Source of the DNA: Alphaproteobacteria bacterium
GTDB lineage: Bacteria > Pseudomonadota > Alphaproteobacteria > Caulobacterales > Caulobacteraceae
DNA: 64,000 nucleotides
Direction: 5' to 3'
Assembly (NCBI GenBank): GCA_018821435.1
Contig: JAHJME010000012.1
Span: forward strand, 186,001-250,000
Shown here: piece after piece, positions 9,030-17,796 of the stretch
How the letters are laid out: every line of letters begins with the position of its first letter
How positions within the stretch are numbered: the first letter of the stretch is position 1
Made by a program: the position numbers and the translations under genes
Notes under the pieces: model-generated
Told to the model about the DNA's origin: nothing
Database searches by the model: none
Seen by the model: the letters and a program-made list of their open reading frames with translations, nothing else

Positions 9030-11105
9030 TCAGCCTGCGTCGCGCAACGCCAGCCCGGCCTTCCAGTCGAACAGTTCCTGCAGCACCCGCAGCGCCTGGC
9101 CACGCTCGGAGGTGAGGTCGGGATCGCGGTTGACGATCAGGCGGGCGTCGTCGCCGGCCACGGCAATCAGCTCGCGGTGCACGAAGGGGTCGGCGAAGAC
9201 GTAGTCGGGCAGGCCGCTCTGGCGCAGGCCCAGCGCATCGCCGCCGCCGCGCAGCTCCAGGTCCTTCTCGGCGATGACGAAGCCGTCGTCCGTGCGGCGC
9301 AGGATATCCAGCCGCTGCTGGGCGGTCTCGGACAAAGGCGGGTCGTACAGCAGCACGCACGAGCTCTCCCGGCTGCCACGGCCCACCCGGCCGCGAAGCT
9401 GGTGGAGTTGCGCCAGGCCGAACCGTTCGGCCTGTTCGATGACCATGATCGTGGCGTTGGGCACGTTAACGCCCACCTCGACCACCGTCGTCGCCACCAG
9501 CACCGACAGCTTGTTGTCGGCGAAGTCGGCCATGACGGCGTCCTTCTCCGCACCGCTCAGCTTGCCGTGGACCAGGCCGACGCGGTCGCCCAGGATCTTC
9601 TTCAGGGCTATGGCCCGCATCTCGGCGGCGGCCAGGTCGCTCAGCTCCGACTCCGACACCAGGGGGCAGATCCAGAAGGCCTGGGCGCCGCCGGCGACGG
9701 CGTCCTTCAGCCGGTCGATGATCTGATCCAGGCGGCCCATGGGCACGGCGCGGGTTGCCACCGGTGTACGCCCGGGCGGCTTCTCGTCGATCCGGCTGAC
9801 GTCGAGGTCGCCGTACATGGTCAGTTCCAGCGTGCGCGGGATCGGCGTCGCCGACATGGCGATGAGGTGCACGGCCTGACCCTTGGCCTGCAGCCGCTGG
9901 CGCTCGGCCACGCCGAAGCGGTGCTGTTCGTCGACGACCACCAGCTGGAGCTTTTGGAACGCCACCTCGTCCTGGAACAGGGCATGGGTGCCGACGGCGA
10001 CCTGGGCTGCGCCTGACGCCAGCGCGGCCAGCTTCTCCTTGCGGCCTGCGCCCTTGTCCCGCCCGGTCAGCAGGACGACGCCCACGCCATGGGCGGCGAG
10101 GGGCCCGGAGATGGTCTCGTAGTGCTGGCGGGCCAGGATCTCGGTCGGCGCCATCAGCGCGCTCTGCCCGCCGGCGTCGGCGACATCTGCCATGGCGCAC
10201 ATGGCCACCACGGTCTTGCCGGAGCCCACGTCCCCCTGGACCAGCCGGCTCATCCGTTCGCCCGCCTGGAGGTCGCCGCGCACCTCGGCCAGCGCCCGCT
10301 CCTGGGCGCCGGTGAAGACGAAGGGCAGGTCGGCGCGGATGCGGTCGGCGAGGGGCCCTGCCGGAATCCGGGCCGCCGGCTCGCGCCGTCGGGCGGCCTT
10401 GCGCTGGGCCATGGCCAGCTGGTGGGCCAACAGTTCGTCATAGGCCAGGCGGCGGCGGTGCAGGCTGAGCGGCGAGAGGTCGGCCTCGCTCTGCGGCGCG
10501 TGCAGCCGCCCCAGCGCCTCGCGCCAGGCTGGGAACTTCTCACGCGCCAGCCACGCCAGGTCCTGCCACTCCGGCATCTCGGGCGCCTTCTCCAGCGCAT
10601 CCAGGGCGAACACCCGCACGCGGCGGGCCGGCAGGCCCTCGGTCGCGGGATAGACGGGTTCGATCTCGGGAATGTCGCCCGCCTTGTCCGGCGCGGACAT
10701 GTAGTCGGGATGCAGCATCTGGCGGCCGAACTGCGCGTCCTCGACCCGGCCGGAAATGATCCGCAGGGCGCCGACGGGATGGCGCTGTTCCAACTGGTCG
10801 GCGAAGCGGCCGAAGAACACCAGGGTCAGGAAGCCGGTGGGGTCCGACACCCGCACGCGCCAGGGCTGGGTCTTGGTGCGCGGCCGCTGGTATTCCTCGA
10901 TCACCACCTCGAAGGTCATGATCTGGCCATCGAGGGCCGCCGAAAGCACCGCGGGCGTCCGGCGGATCAGCGAATGCGGCCGCAGCCACAGCACGTCGCG
11001 GACAAGCGGACCCGCCACGCGCTCCAGCAACGGAGCCACGCGTGGACCGACGCCCTTGAGGGACGTGATCGGGGCGAAAAGCGGGAACAGAATCTCCGGC
11101 CGCAT
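9030..11105 (-). CDS. recG: ATP-dependent DNA helicase RecG
   Basis: Branch-migration helicase that rescues stalled forks and processes Holliday junctions. The 691-residue protein has an N-terminal wedge/OB region, then the motor: Walker A in GDVGSGKTVVAMCA, the DEQH box in VVDEQHRFGV, and MSATPIPRTLELTMYGDLDVSRIDEKPPGR. The C-terminal half carries VATTVVEVGVNVPNATIMVIE and QLHQLRGRVGRG, and the end contains the RecG-type ELRGGGDALGLRQSG block. Length and motif order match RecG rather than Mfd or UvrB. It is divergent from sdhE, with only 59 bases between them. Confidence 0.96.
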   Translation of the reverse strand: MRPEILFPLFAPITSLKGVGPRVAPLLERVAGPLVRDVLWLRPHSLIRRTPAVLSAALDGQIMTFEVVIEEYQRPRTKTQPWRVRVSDPTGFLTLVFFGRFADQLEQRHPVGALRIISGRVEDAQFGRQMLHPDYMSAPDKAGDIPEIEPVYPATEGLPARRVRVFALDALEKAPEMPEWQDLAWLAREKFPAWREALGRLHAPQSEADLSPLSLHRRRLAYDELLAHQLAMAQRKAARRREPAARIPAGPLADRIRADLPFVFTGAQERALAEVRGDLQAGERMSRLVQGDVGSGKTVVAMCAMADVADAGGQSALMAPTEILARQHYETISGPLAAHGVGVVLLTGRDKGAGRKEKLAALASGAAQVAVGTHALFQDEVAFQKLQLVVVDEQHRFGVAERQRLQAKGQAVHLIAMSATPIPRTLELTMYGDLDVSRIDEKPPGRTPVATRAVPMGRLDQIIDRLKDAVAGGAQAFWICPLVSESELSDLAAAEMRAIALKKILGDRVGLVHGKLSGAEKDAVMADFADNKLSVLVATTVVEVGVNVPNATIMVIEQAERFGLAQLHQLRGRVGRGSRESSCVLLYDPPLSETAQQRLDILRRTDDGFVIAEKDLELRGGGDALGLRQSGLPDYVFADPFVHRELIAVAGDDARLIVNRDPDLTSERGQALRVLQELFDWKAGLALRDAG

Positions 11106-11164
11106 CCTTGGAGCATACCTGACTGGCGCGGAGGGCCGCGCCGCTCTATATCCGGCCCCTCTCG

Positions 11165-11461
11165 ATGATCAACAACGACGCCCGGCTCAAGAAGCTGAAG
11201 CTCCGCGCATGGCGCAGAGGGTTCAGGGAAGCGGACCTCATCCTGGGGCCGTTCGCTGACAAGCACGTCTCGGAGTTCTCGGAAGCCGACCTCGACTGGT
11301 TCGAGGCGCTGCTTCACGTCCCTGACCACGACCTCTACGGCTGGATCCTGGAACGCGAGGCGACGCCGCCCGAGTTCGACGGCCCGTGGATGAACAAGCT
11401 CAAGGCGTTCAGGGACCAGGCGCACAAGGCCATCGGGGATGGGACCGTCGGGAATGGCTGA
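11165..11461 (+). CDS. sdhE: succinate dehydrogenase assembly factor SdhE
   Basis: Small cytoplasmic factor (98 residues, DUF339 family) that helps covalent attachment of FAD to succinate dehydrogenase. The family signature RRGFREADLILGPF is present at residues 17-30, and LLHVPDHDLYGWILERE in the middle is characteristic. The stop codon lies 8 bases inside mfd, so the two genes are translationally linked. The sdhE-mfd neighbourhood next to recG is common in alphaproteobacteria as far as I recall. Confidence 0.9.
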   Translation: MINNDARLKKLKLRAWRRGFREADLILGPFADKHVSEFSEADLDWFEALLHVPDHDLYGWILEREATPPEFDGPWMNKLKAFRDQAHKAIGDGTVGNG

Positions 11462-14400
11462 CGACGCGCGGCCGGCCGGCCCGGCCCAGATGCGGCGGGT
11501 CGCCGACGATCCCGGCCGCCTGGACCTGGTGGGCGCGCCCGAGGGTTTCGACGCCCTGGTCATGGCCGACCTGGTCCGGGCCCGCAAAGGCCTGTCGGTA
11601 TTCGTGGCGCGCGACGCAGGCCGGCTCTCGGCCTTCGTCGACGCCTTCGCCTTCTTCGCCCAAGGCGTCGAGGTCCTGACCTTCCCGGCCTGGGACTGCC
11701 TGCCCTACGACCGCGTCGGTCCGTCGGCGGGCGTCGCCGCCCAGCGGATGTCGACGCTCTCGCAGCTGGTCGCTGGCCTGGACGCCAAGCCGCGTCTGCT
11801 GGTCACCACCGTGCCGGCCTTGATCCAGCGCGTGCCGCCGATCGCCTCGGTCCAGCGGTCCAGCTATTCCGCGCGGGTCGGCAATGTCGTCGAGATCGCC
11901 GACCTGGAAGCCTATTTCGCCGTCAACGGCTACAGCCGCGCCTCCACCGTCTCGGAGAAGGGTGAGTTCGCCATCCGCGGCGGGGTGATCGACGTTTTCC
12001 CGCCCAACGCCGAGGAGCCGGTCCGCCTGGACCTTTTCGGCGACACGCTGGAGAGCATCCGCGCCTTCGATCCCGAGACGCAGCGCTCGACCAAGCAGCT
12101 GAAGGACGTCTCGCTGCTGCCGGTCAGCGAGGCGCTGCTGGACAAGGCGGCGATCAGCCGCTTCCGCACGGGCTACCTCGAGACCTTCGGCAATCCCAGC
12201 GACGATCCGCTGTACGCCGCCATCTCCGCGGGCGGTCGCCGCGCCGGGATGGAGCACTATCTGGCGCTGTTCTACCCCGACCTGGCGACGCTCTTCGACT
12301 ACCTGCCCAACGACACGGCCATCGCCCTGGACCATCTGGCGCGCGAAGCGCGTGATGAGCGGCTGGCCATGGTGCGGGACGCCTACGACGCCCGCGCCAA
12401 CGCCGAGCGAAAGGGTCACTATCATCCGCTGGAGCCGACCCGGCTCTACCTCGACGAGGCGGAATGGGACCAGGCGCTGAAAGTGCGCGCCACCCGACGG
12501 TTCTCGGCCTTCAACGAGGTCGAGGGCGACGTGGTCATCGACATGGGTGCGCGGGCCGGTCGCAATTTCTCGGCCGAGCGCAAGCTGGACAGCGTCAACC
12601 TGTTCGAAGCGACCGTGGACCACGCCAACAAGCTGTCGGCGGCCGGCAAGCGGGTGCTGTTCGCGTCGTGGTCTGACGGCTCGTCGGATCGGCTGATGCA
12701 CATGCTGGCGGATCATGGGCTGAAGAGCCTGCCGCTGGCGCCCTATTGGGACGCCGCCCGAGCCGCCGACCCGAAGAAGCCGCAACGCGTGGTGCTTCCG
12801 CTGGACGCCGGGTTCGAGACTGACAGCTTGGCGGTCATCTCCGAGACCGACATCCTTGGCGACCGGCTGGCCCGGCCGCGCAAGCGCCGGCGCGCCGCCA
12901 ACTTCCTGGCCGAGGCCTCGGCGCTGACGCCCGGCGATCTGGTCGTCCACATCGACCACGGCATCGCCCGCTACGAGGGCTTGAAGACCCTGGACGTCCA
13001 GGGCGCGCCGCACGACACGCTGGAGCTCCAGTACGGCGGCGAGGCCAAGCTGTACCTGCCGGTCGAGAACATCGACCTGCTGACCCGCTACGGCGCCGAG
13101 AACGAGGGCGTACAGCTGGACCGTCTGGGCGGCGCGGCCTGGCAGGCGCGCAAGGCCAAGGCCAAGGAGCGTCTGCGGGAGATGGCCGACGGCCTCATCC
13201 GCATCGCCGCCGAGCGCGCCACCAAGCTCAGCGACCCGATGGAGCCGCCGGCGGGCCTGTTCGACGAGTTCTGCGCCCGGTTCCCCTATGAAGAGACGGA
13301 CGACCAGCTGGCCGCCATCGGCGATGTGCTGGAGGACCTGGGCGCGGGGCGCCCGATGGACCGGTTGATCTGCGGCGACGTGGGCTTCGGCAAGACCGAG
13401 GTAGCGCTGCGCGCGGCGTTCGTGGTGGCCATGAGCGGCCAGCAGGTGGCGATCGTGGCCCCGACCACGCTGCTGGCGCGCCAGCACTTCAAGACGTTCT
13501 CCGAGCGCTTCGAGGGCTGGCCGGTGCGCGTGAGCCGCCTGTCGCGCCTGGTGGCCGCCAAGGAAGCGGCCGAGACCCGCGAAGGCCTGGCCAACGGCGG
13601 GATCGAGATCGTCATAGGCACCCATGCGGTGTTGTCCAAGCAGGTCAGCTTCAAGAACCTGGGCTTGGTGATCGTCGACGAGGAGCAGCACTTCGGGGTC
13701 AAGCACAAGGAGAAGCTCAAGGAGCTTCGGGCCGACGTGCACATGCTGACGCTGACCGCCACGCCGATCCCGCGGACACTGCAGATGTCGCTGAGCGGCA
13801 TCCGGGAGATGTCGATCATCGCCACCCCGCCGGTCGACCGGCTGGCGGTGCGGACCTACATCACGCCCTGGGACCCGGTCGTGGTGCGCGAGGCGCTGCT
13901 GCGCGAGAAGTATCGCGGCGGTCAGGCCTATTTCGTCGCACCCCGGCTCAGCGACCTGCCGCAGCTGGAACGGTTCCTGCGCGAGCAGGTGCCCGAGGTG
14001 AAGTTCGTGGTCGGCCACGGCCAGATGGCGCCGACCCAGCTCGAAGAGGTGATGACCGCCTTCTACGACGGCCAGTACGACGTGCTGCTGTCGACGACGA
14101 TCGTGGAGAGCGGGCTGGATATTCCCAGCGCAAACACGATGATCATCCACCGCGCCGACATGTTCGGCCTGGCTCAGATGTACCAGCTGCGTGGCCGGGT
14201 GGGGCGGTCCAAGGCGCGGGCCTACGCCTATCTGACCACCCCGGCGGAGAAGCAGATCACGCTCTCGGCCGAGAAGCGCCTGAAGGTGCTGCAGTCGCTG
14301 GACAGCCTAGGCGCCGGTTTCCAACTGGCCAGCCACGACCTGGATATCCGCGGCGGCGGCAACCTGCTGGGCGACGAGCAGTCGGGGCATATCCGCGAGA

Positions 14401-14942
14401 TCGGCGTCGAGCTGTACCAGCAGATGCTGGAGGACGCGGTCAACGAGCTGCGCGCCCGCGCCGGGGCCGAGGAAGTGGCCGACCGGGGCTGGTCGCCGCA
14501 GATCAACACCGGCGCGGCCGTGTTGATCCCCGAGGACTACGTCCCCGACCTCAACGTGCGCCTGTCGCTGTATCGCCGGCTGTCCGAGGCCGAGAAGGCG
14601 CAGGACCGCGAAGCCCTGGCGGCCGAACTCATCGACCGCTTTGGACCGCTGCCAGCGGAAGCCGGGCAATTGCTCAAGGTCGTGGCCATCAAGGGCCTGT
14701 GCCGCGAGGCCAACGTCTCCAAGATCGACGTGGGCCCGAAGGGCGCGGTTGTGACGTTCCGCAACGACGATTTCCGGAACCCGATGGGCCTGATCCAGTT
14801 CGTAGCGAAGAACGCGATCGCCTGGCGGGTCCGTCCGGACAACAAGGTCGTGGTGAAGGGCGAGTGGGAGACGCCGAAGCAGCGTCTCGCCGCCGCCGAG
14901 AAGGTGCTGACCGAGTTGGCGAAGATCGCCGCCCAGGCTTAG
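11454..14942 (+). CDS. mfd: transcription-repair coupling factor Mfd
   Basis: Large translocase that removes RNA polymerase stalled at DNA damage and recruits UvrA. At 1162 residues it is full length. An N-terminal UvrB-like region (AFDPETQRSTKQL, GGVIDVFPPN) is followed by the CarD-like RNA polymerase interaction domain (LVVHIDHGIARYEGL, near residue 500), then the RecG-like motor with GDVGFGKTEVALRAAFV, VDEEQHFGVKHKE and TLTATPIPRTLQMSL, and a C-terminal TRCF domain. The ATG at 11454 (MADDARP) is preferred over one five codons earlier because it gives the usual short overlap with sdhE. Confidence 0.96.
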   Translation: MADDARPAGPAQMRRVADDPGRLDLVGAPEGFDALVMADLVRARKGLSVFVARDAGRLSAFVDAFAFFAQGVEVLTFPAWDCLPYDRVGPSAGVAAQRMSTLSQLVAGLDAKPRLLVTTVPALIQRVPPIASVQRSSYSARVGNVVEIADLEAYFAVNGYSRASTVSEKGEFAIRGGVIDVFPPNAEEPVRLDLFGDTLESIRAFDPETQRSTKQLKDVSLLPVSEALLDKAAISRFRTGYLETFGNPSDDPLYAAISAGGRRAGMEHYLALFYPDLATLFDYLPNDTAIALDHLAREARDERLAMVRDAYDARANAERKGHYHPLEPTRLYLDEAEWDQALKVRATRRFSAFNEVEGDVVIDMGARAGRNFSAERKLDSVNLFEATVDHANKLSAAGKRVLFASWSDGSSDRLMHMLADHGLKSLPLAPYWDAARAADPKKPQRVVLPLDAGFETDSLAVISETDILGDRLARPRKRRRAANFLAEASALTPGDLVVHIDHGIARYEGLKTLDVQGAPHDTLELQYGGEAKLYLPVENIDLLTRYGAENEGVQLDRLGGAAWQARKAKAKERLREMADGLIRIAAERATKLSDPMEPPAGLFDEFCARFPYEETDDQLAAIGDVLEDLGAGRPMDRLICGDVGFGKTEVALRAAFVVAMSGQQVAIVAPTTLLARQHFKTFSERFEGWPVRVSRLSRLVAAKEAAETREGLANGGIEIVIGTHAVLSKQVSFKNLGLVIVDEEQHFGVKHKEKLKELRADVHMLTLTATPIPRTLQMSLSGIREMSIIATPPVDRLAVRTYITPWDPVVVREALLREKYRGGQAYFVAPRLSDLPQLERFLREQVPEVKFVVGHGQMAPTQLEEVMTAFYDGQYDVLLSTTIVESGLDIPSANTMIIHRADMFGLAQMYQLRGRVGRSKARAYAYLTTPAEKQITLSAEKRLKVLQSLDSLGAGFQLASHDLDIRGGGNLLGDEQSGHIREIGVELYQQMLEDAVNELRARAGAEEVADRGWSPQINTGAAVLIPEDYVPDLNVRLSLYRRLSEAEKAQDREALAAELIDRFGPLPAEAGQLLKVVAIKGLCREANVSKIDVGPKGAVVTFRNDDFRNPMGLIQFVAKNAIAWRVRPDNKVVVKGEWETPKQRLAAAEKVLTELAKIAAQA

Positions 14943-14995
14943 CGAATTTGGAAGGGATCGGGCGCACTTTGCGCGCGATTCTAAGGAGATACCCG

Positions 14996-15388
14996 ATGCG
15001 CCACGCCGTTCTGGCATTCGCCGCCGCAGCCACCTTGGCCGGCCTGGCCCCGTCCGCCTTCGCCCAGGCGCCGGCCGCCGATAGCGCCGACACCCGCTGC
15101 GTGCTGGTGCTGCAGGCCGTCAGCCGCGACCCCGGCCAACGGGATAACGCGGTGCGCGGCGTCTATTACTACATGGGCAAGCTGGCCACACGGGGGCCGG
15201 TCTCGCGTCTGGACCCGGTCATGCTGGCCGAGGGCAAGAAGATGGGCAACGCCCAGCAGGTGCAGGCCGAACTGACCCGCTGTGGGAACGAGCTGTCGCA
15301 GCGCAGCGGCGAGTTCCAGACCATGAACCAGCGCCTTGCCAAGCAGTTCGGCCCGCCGCCGGCCGCCGCGGCGCCCGCCAAGAAATAA
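14996..15388 (+). CDS. secreted protein of unknown function with a conserved cysteine pair (tandem paralog 1)
   Basis: 130 residues. A clear Sec signal peptide (MRHAVLAFAAAATLAGLAPSAFA) with an AFA cleavage site at about residue 23 indicates export to the periplasm. The mature part has Cys35 (DTRCVLVLQAVSR) and Cys96 (LTRCGNEL), likely a disulfide, and a Pro/Ala/Lys-rich tail. AAGGAG sits 8 bases before the ATG. The next gene encodes a protein with the same layout (RCV then RC, about 60 residues apart), so the pair looks like a tandem duplication. I do not recognise the family. Confidence 0.75.
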   Translation: MRHAVLAFAAAATLAGLAPSAFAQAPAADSADTRCVLVLQAVSRDPGQRDNAVRGVYYYMGKLATRGPVSRLDPVMLAEGKKMGNAQQVQAELTRCGNELSQRSGEFQTMNQRLAKQFGPPPAAAAPAKK

Positions 15389-15462
15389 CGGCGGTTGGCC
15401 ACGCGTCCTCGTGGGCGCATGCTGCCCGAAGCGTCCGGAGTGACGCGCGGGACGGGGGAAAC

Positions 15463-15819
15463 ATGAAAGTCTGGATGCTGGCGGGCCTGCTGGCCGCCAC
15501 GGCCGTGAGCGCACGCGCCGACGACGAGACGGTGCGGGAGGCCAATCGCGCCGACGTGCGCTGCGTCATCGGCATGAGCGTGATGAGCCGTAACGAGCAG
15601 TACAAGTCGTGGGGCGCGCTTGGGGTCTTCTTCTTCTCGGGACGCGTCGAGGGCCGTGAGCCGGGCATCGACCTGGAACGTGCGATCAAGCGCGAGGTCA
15701 GCCAGATGCGGCTGGCCGACTATCAGCCGGAGATTCAGCGCTGCAGCGCGTTGCTGGGCGAGAAGAGCCGCGCGTTCGAGGCGATGAAGCCGCCGGCGCC
15801 GCGAGGCGTTGGCCGCTAG
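15463..15819 (+). CDS. secreted protein of unknown function with a conserved cysteine pair (tandem paralog 2)
   Basis: 118 residues with a short signal peptide (MKVWMLAGLLAATAVSARA, cleavage near residue 19). Cys34 (DVRCVIGMSVMSR) and Cys94 (IQRCSALL) align with Cys35 and Cys96 of the preceding gene, and GVFFFSGRVEGREPGIDL matches GVYYYMGKLATRGPVSRL in position and pattern. This identifies it as a diverged paralog. Its TAG stop shares four bases with the stop of the convergent membrane-protein gene. The function is unknown; a periplasmic location is inferred from the signal peptide. Confidence 0.75.
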   Translation: MKVWMLAGLLAATAVSARADDETVREANRADVRCVIGMSVMSRNEQYKSWGALGVFFFSGRVEGREPGIDLERAIKREVSQMRLADYQPEIQRCSALLGEKSRAFEAMKPPAPRGVGR

Positions 15820-16349
15820 GACGTGGTCGCGCGGGCGTCGGCGATCATCTTCCGCGCCCGGATCCACCACTCCAGCCGCTGGGCCGACACAACGCCCACG
15901 GCCAGCAGCAGGAAGCTGTCGGTGGCCTCGGCGGCGGTCAGGTGCAGCAGCGAGGCTTCGCCCGAGACCGCGCCGCGCAGCAGATAGCGCAGGGCGAAGA
16001 TGCCAAGGATCAGCAGCATGCCCAGCGGCGAGACCTTGCTGGTCACCACATGGGTCTGGGGATCGATGGTGAAATTGCTGGCCCGGCCGCGCCACCAGCC
16101 CAGCAGGCCGCCCAGACCGATTGCGACCACGTCCATGACTAGGCCGATAGGACCGGGCGGTGGGTTCTGGCTGAACGCCAGGATCGCCATGACCATGATG
16201 ATCAGCGGCGAGATCCACAGCCGTTCGATCCGTACCTTCCGCTCCCGCGCGTTCCGCAGGATGACGATGGCGATCACGATGAGCGGGATCAGGTAGGTCC
16301 AGTAGCCGCCGCCGGAGGGCATGGCGCCAAAGGAAACGTGGGGCATCAA
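15816..16349 (-). CDS. multi-pass membrane protein, CcdC/DUF1453-like
   Basis: 177 residues with about five hydrophobic segments (WTYLIPLIVIAIVIL, LWISPLIIMVMAILAF, LVMDVVAIGLGGLLGWW, GMLLILGIFALRYLL, SFLLLAVGVVSAQRL). The pattern of a basic loop RNARERKVRIERLW before the second segment, a WWRGR loop, and FTIDPQTHVVTSKVSPLG resembles the CcdC/DUF1453 family, whose role is unclear. The start ATG at 16347-16349 overlaps the popA stop by four bases, so it is probably translated from the popA transcript. Family assignment is from memory of the pattern only. Confidence 0.7.
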   Translation of the reverse strand: MMPHVSFGAMPSGGGYWTYLIPLIVIAIVILRNARERKVRIERLWISPLIIMVMAILAFSQNPPPGPIGLVMDVVAIGLGGLLGWWRGRASNFTIDPQTHVVTSKVSPLGMLLILGIFALRYLLRGAVSGEASLLHLTAAEATDSFLLLAVGVVSAQRLEWWIRARKMIADARATTS

Positions 16350-17677
16350 CTCGCCTTGAGGGTCTGGGCCATCGCGGCCGCTTGCTCCAAGGCGTAACCC
16401 ACACTTTCAGGCGACGCCACCTCGGCGACACCCAGATCGAACTCGACGACGAAGGGCGTGGCGCCCTGGCCCGCTTCGAAGGCCGTGCAGCCGATGACGG
16501 CGGCGATTCGCTCGCCGGCCGATCGGGCGGCGCTTAGCGGCGTCGCGGGCAAGGCCAGCGCGAAGACCTCGGGCGCGAGGCGGGCGGCGGTGTCCTCGAC
16601 ACGCACAAGCCGGCCGATCATCGAGCCGATCTGCGGAACGGCGCGAGCCACCCAGCCACCGGCGCGCGGCGCGGTGAGATCGGCCTTCTCGGCGACCTTC
16701 AGCATGCAGACGCTCAAGGGGCGGTTCCGCTCGCGGGCGCTACGGGCCAGGCGCATCAGGTGACCGGCGAACAGGTCGCGGGTGAAGAGACCGGTGGCGG
16801 CGTCCATCAGGCCGGAACCCCGCGCCTGTTCCAGGGCGGCGCGGACCGACTTCTGACGGCGGAATGCCCGCGCCAGCTCGACGACGCGCAGCGCGGTCTC
16901 GCTTTCGGAGGTCTCGGGCGAGGCCACATCGGAGATGCCCCGGTGATAGGCCTCGGCCGCCGTCACGGCCGATTCGGCGCGCATGTAGAGCAGGGCGGGC
17001 GTGTGGTAGAGGCGCGTGTTGCGGCGCAGGCCCGCCGCGATCGACAGCGCCTCGTGCGGGTTGTCGCCGGCCCAAAGCACCACGGCGTCGAACGGCCGCT
17101 CGTGCAGGTAGTCGAACGCCGTAAACGCGGTGAAAGCGCCGACCACCTCCGCGCCGTTGCGCGACAGGGCATTGGACAGCGCCAGGAACTGGGGGGCGGG
17201 CTCGCCGATGGCCAGCACGCGGAACGGCGTCGGGTCGGCTTCCGGCGAATCGAGGCCGTGGCCGCGCTCGGCGAACGTTTCGAGCCGCACCTCGAACTCT
17301 TCCTCGGCCACCGCGGTGCGCACGAGTGATTCGAGGCGCATGGCCGCCTGAGCGGGATGCAGCGGCGCGGCGAGGGTCAGGTCGTAGCCGTGATCGTTCT
17401 GAAACGGATCCAGCGCGCCCATGGCCATGATCGGCAGGCGACGCGGATAGCAGGCCTCGCGCAGGCGCTTGGCGAGGCCTACGGCGCTGTCGTCCATGTC
17501 GGCCAGATCGACGATAGCCGCTTGAATTTGCAGGTCGGACAGGGCCGCGGCGGCCGCGGCTTCGCTGCGCGCGGTGACCGTGCGCCAGCCAAGACGGTCC
17601 AGCCCCTCGGCCAACGGGCCGGCCGTGGAATCGTCGCGTGCGACGATCAGCACTCGCGCCTGGACCCCTACCGCCAT
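16346..17677 (-). CDS. popA: PopA-like response regulator with two receiver domains and a degenerate GGDEF domain
   Basis: 443 residues: receiver 1 (about 7-120, with VLIVARDD and phosphoacceptor D57), receiver 2 (about 153-275), then a GGDEF-type domain starting at ATGLFTRDLF. The GGDEF active site is degenerate (APEVF at 368-372), but the RxxD c-di-GMP binding site is kept just before it (RVED, R359-D362). This is the layout of Caulobacter PopA, a PleD paralog that binds c-di-GMP, moves to the old pole and helps deliver CtrA to ClpXP at the G1-S transition. The ATG at 17675-17677 with GGATGGGG upstream is preferred over a TTG four codons earlier. Function here is inferred from this match. 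Confidence 0.85.
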   Translation of the reverse strand: MAVGVQARVLIVARDDSTAGPLAEGLDRLGWRTVTARSEAAAAAALSDLQIQAAIVDLADMDDSAVGLAKRLREACYPRRLPIMAMGALDPFQNDHGYDLTLAAPLHPAQAAMRLESLVRTAVAEEEFEVRLETFAERGHGLDSPEADPTPFRVLAIGEPAPQFLALSNALSRNGAEVVGAFTAFTAFDYLHERPFDAVVLWAGDNPHEALSIAAGLRRNTRLYHTPALLYMRAESAVTAAEAYHRGISDVASPETSESETALRVVELARAFRRQKSVRAALEQARGSGLMDAATGLFTRDLFAGHLMRLARSARERNRPLSVCMLKVAEKADLTAPRAGGWVARAVPQIGSMIGRLVRVEDTAARLAPEVFALALPATPLSAARSAGERIAAVIGCTAFEAGQGATPFVVEFDLGVAEVASPESVGYALEQAAAMAQTLKAS

Positions 17678-17796
17678 ATCCCCATCCAATCGCGCCCTGA
17701 TCTGTCCTAAAGCACGGAATCGCGCAGGGCCGGAAGAGTTGTCCCATACCCGCGCGCAGGTTGCGGAAGAGTTTCATTGTCGCAGGAGGGTGCGTC

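Noticed and set aside
11409..14150. A 913-codon open frame on the strand opposite mfd
   Set aside because: It is a shadow: long antisense frames are common at this GC content, its product is rich in His, Arg and Gln with no domain, and mfd is certain on the other strand. Similar antisense frames opposite the RND pump and the SDR/CoA transferase genes (57432-59486, 17707-19755) were dropped for the same reason.
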